From Paenibacillus albus (lineage in GTDB: Bacteria; Bacillota; Bacilli; Paenibacillales; Paenibacillaceae): a DNA stretch of 64,000 bases. The notes beneath the pieces were generated by a model. It searched no databases. It was not told where the DNA came from and saw nothing but the letters and a program-made list of their open reading frames with translations. The stretch lies in assembly GCF_003952225.1 (NCBI RefSeq), contig NZ_CP034437.1:6491001-6555000 (forward strand), in the 5' to 3' direction. Shown one piece after another: positions 60,360-64,000 of the stretch. Both the position numbers and the translations under genes were made by a program. The stretch's first letter is position 1; each line of letters starts with the position of its first letter.

Positions 60360-60881
60360 CGTCAACTTCGCGTTTTCAATTTTCTCTCTCGCCCTTTCCA
60401 TGTACACCTGAACGGTGCTCTTGCCCAAATGAAGTTCCCGCCCGATATCCTCAAAACTCATGCCATCCACCACGTGAAGCATGAAGCACTGTCGCTCGCG
60501 ATCCGACAATTCGCGCATGGCTTCTTCGATGCGGAAACGCTCATCGTTCGTCAGTTCCTTGGATGTCGTATCGCGCTCGATTACGTACCGCGAATTTGGC
60601 GAGGAATAAGAATCGATCCAGCCCGGATCCCAGCTGCTGATCCTCATTGGCCGCTCAACACCGCGCACGCTGCCCGGGCGCCGCCCTGTCTCCAGCCATT
60701 GAATTGCGTATTCGCAGTCACCAACCATTTCCGAGATGATGCTACGCTGCGCCTTATTGCTTGTTCGAGCATGAAGCATTCTCGCCATCTGTCTCGAACG
60801 GCGATAATTATCAGGCGTCGCTGCTCCCAAATTCATAATCGTCATGCCATCGCGGTGATTATAAAGGTGTCCGATTGCCAT
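60339..60881 (-). CDS. Sigma-70-like phage late transcription regulator
   Basis: 180 residues (a start 9 bp upstream is possible). C-terminal sigma region 4-like helix-turn-helix: LSDRERQCFMLHVVDGMSFE, DIGRELHLGKSTVQVYMERA. The N-terminal part is basic and helical (NYRRSRQMARMLHARTSN) without a clear region 2. Proteins of this type (ArpU/RinA/Xpf-like) activate phage late genes. Position directly before the packaging genes fits. The ribosome site is GGGGGATGAGGATA. Confidence 0.82.
   Translation of the reverse strand: MAIGHLYNHRDGMTIMNLGAATPDNYRRSRQMARMLHARTSNKAQRSIISEMVGDCEYAIQWLETGRRPGSVRGVERPMRISSWDPGWIDSYSSPNSRYVIERDTTSKELTNDERFRIEEAMRELSDRERQCFMLHVVDGMSFEDIGRELHLGKSTVQVYMERAREKIENAKLTSLFLLE
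60348..60365 (-). repeat. 18-bp direct repeat flanking the 59438-60274 gene (right copy)
   Basis: AAGGAATAAGCTCGTCAA; within the last codons of the sigma-like gene. See the left copy at 59412. Confidence 0.8.
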
Positions 60882-60949
60882 TATCCTCATCCCCCAGTTG
60901 TAAGTGCTAAAGAGCGCCCGGAATGGACGCCCTTCGCTATATCTATCTA

Positions 60950-61918
60950 TTAGGCCGATTGTCTTTGCTCGAGTTGTTCAACTCGTGCTTCCAGTGCCGC
61001 AAATCGTATCTCAAGGCCTCCTGCCTCCGATGCCACCTCTCCGTGTACGGAGTGTTCTGATACGGCGTCGAACGATACGTAGTTCGCTTGAAATGTTTCT
61101 TCATTACCCGTCTCTGCTTCTTCTTGTTGTTCTGAAGCAACAGAACTGGTGGATGGCGGAACCGTTACCGGAGGAATGCCACGTCGATTTAATTGACGAT
61201 TCAAAGCCTCCAGTTGCTCGCGTTTCAAGCGGTCTGTCCGTTCCTCATCCGATTCTCGCTTGAGCGTCGATGTAAGAATGAGGCCTCCGCCAACACCATT
61301 GCCGGCAGATTGTCGGCTGCGGTATGTACGAAGCATTCCCTCGAGCTCGTTGACCTGTCCGTTCAGACTATCATTCTGCGTCTTCAGACGATCTCGTTCG
61401 GCTTCGGCCTCTTCCTTAATTTGTACAGCGTTATCACGCTTCGAAAGTGCGTCTTTCAACTCATTCTGTACTCGCAATACAGTCGCTTCAGCAGTTACAG
61501 CACGATTAGTTAATACTTCGTTGTCTCCTTCAAGCTGGTTAGCCTTCGCCACGTTGTCAGCAAGATGTTCCTCGAGAGCCTGTAGCTTTGCTCTATACTG
61601 ATCGGATTGTTCGGCCAGCTCGTCGTTATGAACGCTAAAAGTGTATGCCTTCACCTGGCTGATAAGATTCTTAATTTCATCATTCGCTCCCACAACACCC
61701 CAGCGAGCATCGTAATCTTCGGGGAGCTGAATATCTGCAACTTCTTCGGCCTGCCGCAGTAGACGATCAGCCTCAGCTGCCTGGTCTTGAATCTGCTGTT
61801 GCTCGTTCTCAATTACTGTGCGGCGGAAGCGATCGTCCGGGTTATCCGGTTTCAGTGAAGCTTTCTCATTCTCCAGAGCGTCATACCGTTCTTGCAAAAC
61901 TTGATCCATCGTGTTCAT
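60950..61918 (-). CDS. Coiled-coil phage protein, unknown
   Basis: 322 residues. Long heptad region about 85-210 (AKLQALEEHLADNVAKANQL, ERDRLKTQNDSLNGQVNELE), Pro/Thr/Ser-rich linker near 255 (VTVPPSTSSVASEQQEE), and a C-terminal short coil ending ALEARVEQLEQRQSA. It overlaps the upstream 66-residue gene by 38 bp. No catalytic motif. Might be a scaffold for replication or a structural spacer; not recognised. Confidence 0.7.
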   Translation of the reverse strand: MNTMDQVLQERYDALENEKASLKPDNPDDRFRRTVIENEQQQIQDQAAEADRLLRQAEEVADIQLPEDYDARWGVVGANDEIKNLISQVKAYTFSVHNDELAEQSDQYRAKLQALEEHLADNVAKANQLEGDNEVLTNRAVTAEATVLRVQNELKDALSKRDNAVQIKEEAEAERDRLKTQNDSLNGQVNELEGMLRTYRSRQSAGNGVGGGLILTSTLKRESDEERTDRLKREQLEALNRQLNRRGIPPVTVPPSTSSVASEQQEEAETGNEETFQANYVSFDAVSEHSVHGEVASEAGGLEIRFAALEARVEQLEQRQSA

Positions 61919-62081
61919 TCTCCTCTCGTCTATTTACCTTTTGGATTCGTACAGGAGCTGCTGGGTCGACATCGACGAACATTCGCAGAAGTGCTACTTC
62001 ACGTCCTTGCTTGTCCCGCAGCACGCCGCTACATTCGTCGTACATAGACCACTTACAATTATCAAAGCGATGTTTGGGCAT
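61881..62081 (-). CDS. Small phage protein, unknown
   Basis: 66 residues, ATG after AGGAGAGAGCGA. Begins MPKHRFDNCKWSMYDECSGV with two Cys, then VALLRMFVDVDPAAPVRIQK, a beta-type fold, and a charged end (RREENEHDGSS). Both flanking genes overlap it or lie close. No family recognised. Confidence 0.6.
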   Translation of the reverse strand: MPKHRFDNCKWSMYDECSGVLRDKQGREVALLRMFVDVDPAAPVRIQKVNRREENEHDGSSFARTV

Positions 62082-62122
62082 TCGCTCTCTCCTGACGTAT
62101 AATGATGTTGTCCGATGCTACG

Positions 62123-62150
62123 GTCCCGACTGCTACTCACAGTCAGGGAC
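62123..62150 (-). promoter_or_regulatory. Strong hairpin at the end of the zinc-finger gene
   Basis: GTCCC-(bulged T)-GACTG-loop-CAGTC-GGGAC on the minus strand, spanning the stop codon at 62133. No T run, so more likely an mRNA processing or stability element than a terminator. Confidence 0.45.
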
Positions 62151-62348
62151 CATATTTCTTTGTCTGCAGGATAACGACCTTCCTAATTCCTGAAGACGTT
62201 GCCCTGTAGAGCATTGCCGATTACAATATCCGTCAATGCGGCTGAACACGGTCTTATGCTGCTGGTTCAGCGCATCTCTCGTCGGACAAACCGCGCATTC
62301 CTTATCAAGGATCAAGCCGATCTGATTAACTGCCTCGGCGCGTGTCAT
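62133..62348 (-). CDS. Small zinc-finger phage protein
   Basis: 71 residues from the ATG after GGGAGGAGACGAGGT. MTRAEAVNQIGLILDKECAV, CPTRDALN, then DGYCNRQCSTGQRLQELGRS: a CxxC/CxxxC arrangement typical of small zinc-finger proteins in Bacillus-type phages and hosts (YCN..C.TG..LQ.LG pattern). Probable DNA- or RNA-binding factor of the early/middle region. Confidence 0.75.
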   Translation of the reverse strand: MTRAEAVNQIGLILDKECAVCPTRDALNQQHKTVFSRIDGYCNRQCSTGQRLQELGRSLSCRQRNMVPDCE

Positions 62349-62385
62349 ACCTCGTCTCCTCCCATGTCCTTCAGTATTCATCGAA

Positions 62386-62583
62386 TTACATCGCAGCGGG
62401 TACCAATGCCCCGAGTTGTTCCAATGCGTGTTCGACATACTCTAAAGCAACCGAAGCAGCTGCAATGTCTTCCGTATCACGGTTATTGACCGACAAATAC
62501 AGTTTCGCCGTCTCCGCCTGTTCCTTCGCCTTGATTAACGTTTTGATGAGCGCGTCCTTTCGCGACTGATCATGTTTGTTCAA
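62386..62583 (-). CDS. Small helical phage protein, unknown
   Basis: 65 residues. The TTG at 62583 lies 7-8 nt after TAGGAGG; a TTG two codons earlier is too close to it. Two helices: KDALIKTLIKAKEQAETAKL and AAASVALEYVEHALEQLGAL. It precedes the zinc-finger gene by 37 bp. No family recognised. Confidence 0.6.
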   Translation of the reverse strand: MNKHDQSRKDALIKTLIKAKEQAETAKLYLSVNNRDTEDIAAASVALEYVEHALEQLGALVPAAM

Positions 62584-62595
62584 ACCCAACGCCTC

Positions 62596-62754
62596 CTAGT
62601 CCATACAAAAGTATCCGTGACCTACTCGCTCGATATCTTCATCCGTAGCTGGAGTCACAATGAACTGCCGGCCACGGATGTGCATGACGAGCTCTTCTCC
62701 TACTGCCAAATTCAATAAGTCTTCTTCAAATGGAAACTTTGCTTTATCTGCCAA
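62596..62754 (-). CDS. 52-residue phage protein with TTG start
   Basis: Frame TTG GCA GAT AAA GCA AAG ... TAG. GGAAGGGTG lies 7 nt ahead and the stop overlaps the AGGAGG of the next gene. The product contains FPFEEDLLNLAVGEELVMHI and RGRQFIVTPATDED, and ends GYFCMD, a compact beta-type protein. The start codon is non-ATG and the frame is short, so it is easily missed. Function unknown. Confidence 0.6.
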   Translation of the reverse strand: MADKAKFPFEEDLLNLAVGEELVMHIRGRQFIVTPATDEDIERVGHGYFCMD

Positions 62755-62786
62755 TTCAATTCACCCTTCCGAGCGGAAGGAGCAGC

Positions 62787-63464
62787 TTACGCCGCTCCAC
62801 CAGTTTGTTCTGCAATCATTTTCTTCACGCGTTGCTTGTACTTGTTGTAGCTGGTTTGCAGCTTAGATGACGGCTGGTTGAGTGATTTAGCAATGTCCAT
62901 CCATGATGCGCCACTCTCGCGCTTGCTTTCCAAGATGCCTGGGAAGTCGAACGGAATGTCTGTGAAGGCTGGTCGAACATCGAGAATAAATTCCTCCAGT
63001 TCACCTTTGCTGACTTCGCCGGAATCCGCATCAGAAGAATCACTAGCCGTTTCCTCGTCATCGGAGGATTCGCCACTTGACTCGTTTGACTCTTCGTCCG
63101 CAGCTTCTTCGTCGCTCTGCTGGTCTGATCCGTCGGTTTCTTCATCACTGGTACCGAAGTCGAGCTCTTCCTCCGACAAGTCGTTACCGTCAAATAACTC
63201 CGTCTCGTCCTCATCGTTCTTCACGGTTTCAACAACGCCGCCGTTGTCGATCGTAGCCACCATACCAGGACGGCCGTTCGGAGCCGGCTCCAACTCCATT
63301 TGCATTTGCGGATCATCGAACGAAACGAGCAGTTCCTTATCAATCGAATTCAAGAACATGCTTGAGAACTGACGCGCTGCGCTGTTGCTCATAGAGAGCT
63401 TGATTGTCGTTTTCGTTTTGTTGCTGCTGACTGCTTCGAGCGTGGTTGTGAAGGCTTTAGACAT
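62787..63464 (-). CDS. Phage protein with acidic linker and C-terminal HTH-like segment
   Basis: 225 residues, ATG after GAGAGGAAGCGATTTAAA. N-terminal beta-domain about 1-85 (KTKTTIKLSMSNSAARQFSS, NGRPGMVATIDNGG). A very acidic Ser/Glu/Asp stretch about 85-150 follows. The C-terminal helical unit (ESKRESGASWMDIAKSLNQP, SSKLQTSYNKYKQRVKKM) resembles a helix-turn-helix. It could be a DNA mimic/adaptor or replication-associated factor. It overlaps the RuvC-like gene by 76 bp. Confidence 0.7.
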   Translation of the reverse strand: MSKAFTTTLEAVSSNKTKTTIKLSMSNSAARQFSSMFLNSIDKELLVSFDDPQMQMELEPAPNGRPGMVATIDNGGVVETVKNDEDETELFDGNDLSEEELDFGTSDEETDGSDQQSDEEAADEESNESSGESSDDEETASDSSDADSGEVSKGELEEFILDVRPAFTDIPFDFPGILESKRESGASWMDIAKSLNQPSSKLQTSYNKYKQRVKKMIAEQTGGAA

Positions 63465-63973
63465 TTTAAATCGCTTCCTCTCGCTTTGATTTTTGTAATA
63501 ACGTCTTGCTGATATTTAAAGAGCTTGGGAGATTCATAGATTGCAAGGCATATCTGCGCCAGTACGAAGGCATCGCGGACGTTGTCGCTGCTGTTCTTAA
63601 ATTTCCATAGCTCGTAAATCGGGAGAATGAGTTCTTCCTTGCCGCAATTGCCTTTCGCACCGGCGAAGTTCTTGAGCTGCCCTGTCGCCACTTCGTAATA
63701 CTGAATCCCGCGACGTCTTAACATCATCCGAATGCCCCAGCCGATTCCGCCAAGTAGTGCCATTTGGTTGGCCTGAGCATAGGCAAAATCCTCGATACAC
63801 ACGATGTCGCTTGGTAGCAGCCGACTACTGACCTCATCCAGCAGGCTGATCATGCGGTCCGGATCCTTCCCTTCCCGAACGATCTCATCTGCTTCCCAAA
63901 CCTCTCCGTCTTCGTCCAGGACGACAATGCCTGTCTTGGTTGAAGGGTCTATGCCGACGTACCGCCTAACCAT
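63389..63973 (-). CDS. RuvC-like Holliday junction resolvase
   Basis: 194 residues. RNase H-fold motifs: YVGIDPSTKTGIVVLDEDG (first Asp), VCIEDFAYAQANQMALLGG (Glu), ATGQLKNFAGAKGNCGKEE, and SDNVRDAFVLAQIC (final Asp pair). Resolves branched DNA before packaging. The ATG is at 63973; the last 25 codons (KPSQPRSKQSAATKRKRQS) overlap the next gene and look non-conserved. Confidence 0.85.
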   Translation of the reverse strand: MVRRYVGIDPSTKTGIVVLDEDGEVWEADEIVREGKDPDRMISLLDEVSSRLLPSDIVCIEDFAYAQANQMALLGGIGWGIRMMLRRRGIQYYEVATGQLKNFAGAKGNCGKEELILPIYELWKFKNSSDNVRDAFVLAQICLAIYESPKLFKYQQDVITKIKARGSDLKCLKPSQPRSKQSAATKRKRQSSSL

Positions 63974-64000
63974 CTCTCAATGCCTTTCGAAGTTCGCTAG

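Noticed and set aside
62386..62438. Longer start (62438) for the zinc-finger protein
   Set aside because: It would overlap the previous gene; GGGAGGAG correctly places the start at 62348.
1..64000. tRNA genes, rRNA genes, CRISPR arrays and insertion sequences
   Set aside because: Looked for cloverleaf-like CCA-end sequences, regularly spaced repeats and transposase motifs; none was seen.

Overview
The window looks like a Gram-positive chromosome of the Paenibacillus type. The grounds are an LplB/LplC-type sugar importer beside a YesM/YesN-like two-component pair, cre-like sites, strong AGGAGG-type ribosome binding sites with many GTG/TTG starts, and a GroEL tail ending MGGMM. Nearly every gene lies on the minus strand, so transcription runs from high to low coordinates. 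The only clear plus-strand gene is a small DUF5658-like membrane protein at 20633-20962.

1-20.3 kb is chromosomal. It holds a truncated iron-type alcohol dehydrogenase and an ABM-domain protein, an ATP-dependent DNA-ligase homologue lacking the nucleotidyl lysine, a PPOX-family flavoprotein and an MFS exporter. A carbohydrate utilisation block follows: YesM-like kinase and YesN-like regulator, two permeases, a binding lipoprotein and a putative carbohydrate-active protein, with a cre-overlapped promoter. Next come a second MFS exporter behind a leader peptide and two terminator hairpins, an AraC-type regulator, an acyltransferase, and an arsR-arsB-arsC operon with two matching ArsR-type dyads. 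Five terminators here and at 33.5 kb belong to one dispersed sequence family.

20.4-33.6 kb lies between two exact 19-bp copies of a groEL 3' end. Both copies have matching GTTAC-type direct repeats on their inner side, as expected for integrase arm sites. Inside is a complete type IV pilus operon (pilX/V/W-like minor pilins, a VanW-like protein, pilB, pilT, pilC, major pilin, prepilin peptidase, pilM, pilN, pilO), then about 2.3 kb of decayed sequence with the tail of a CBM6-like protein.

33.7 kb to the right edge is a prophage with a P22-like (podovirus) gene order. In transcription order it has: RuvC-like resolvase, small early/middle genes, a sigma-like late regulator, an accessory cassette, small and large terminase, portal, a DUF2829 (Tad2-like) protein, scaffold, SU10-type capsid, head completion protein, a beta-helix tailspike, a gp10-like stabilisation protein, candidate ejection proteins including a 1639-residue polyvalent protein, an accessory gene, holin-like genes, an endolysin and a secreted heparinase-like lyase. 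The integrase and the true groEL would lie beyond position 64000.

Several genes (PilX-like, CBM6 remnant, heparinase, endolysin, holin region) are each broken by what looks like a single missing base, mostly in short homopolymers. Either these are real lesions or the assembly carries small indels. The best candidates for new biology are the accessory cassette at 58.5-60.3 kb, the Tad2-like gene in the head operon, the leader-controlled exporter, and the nested groEL attachment structure around the pilus operon.
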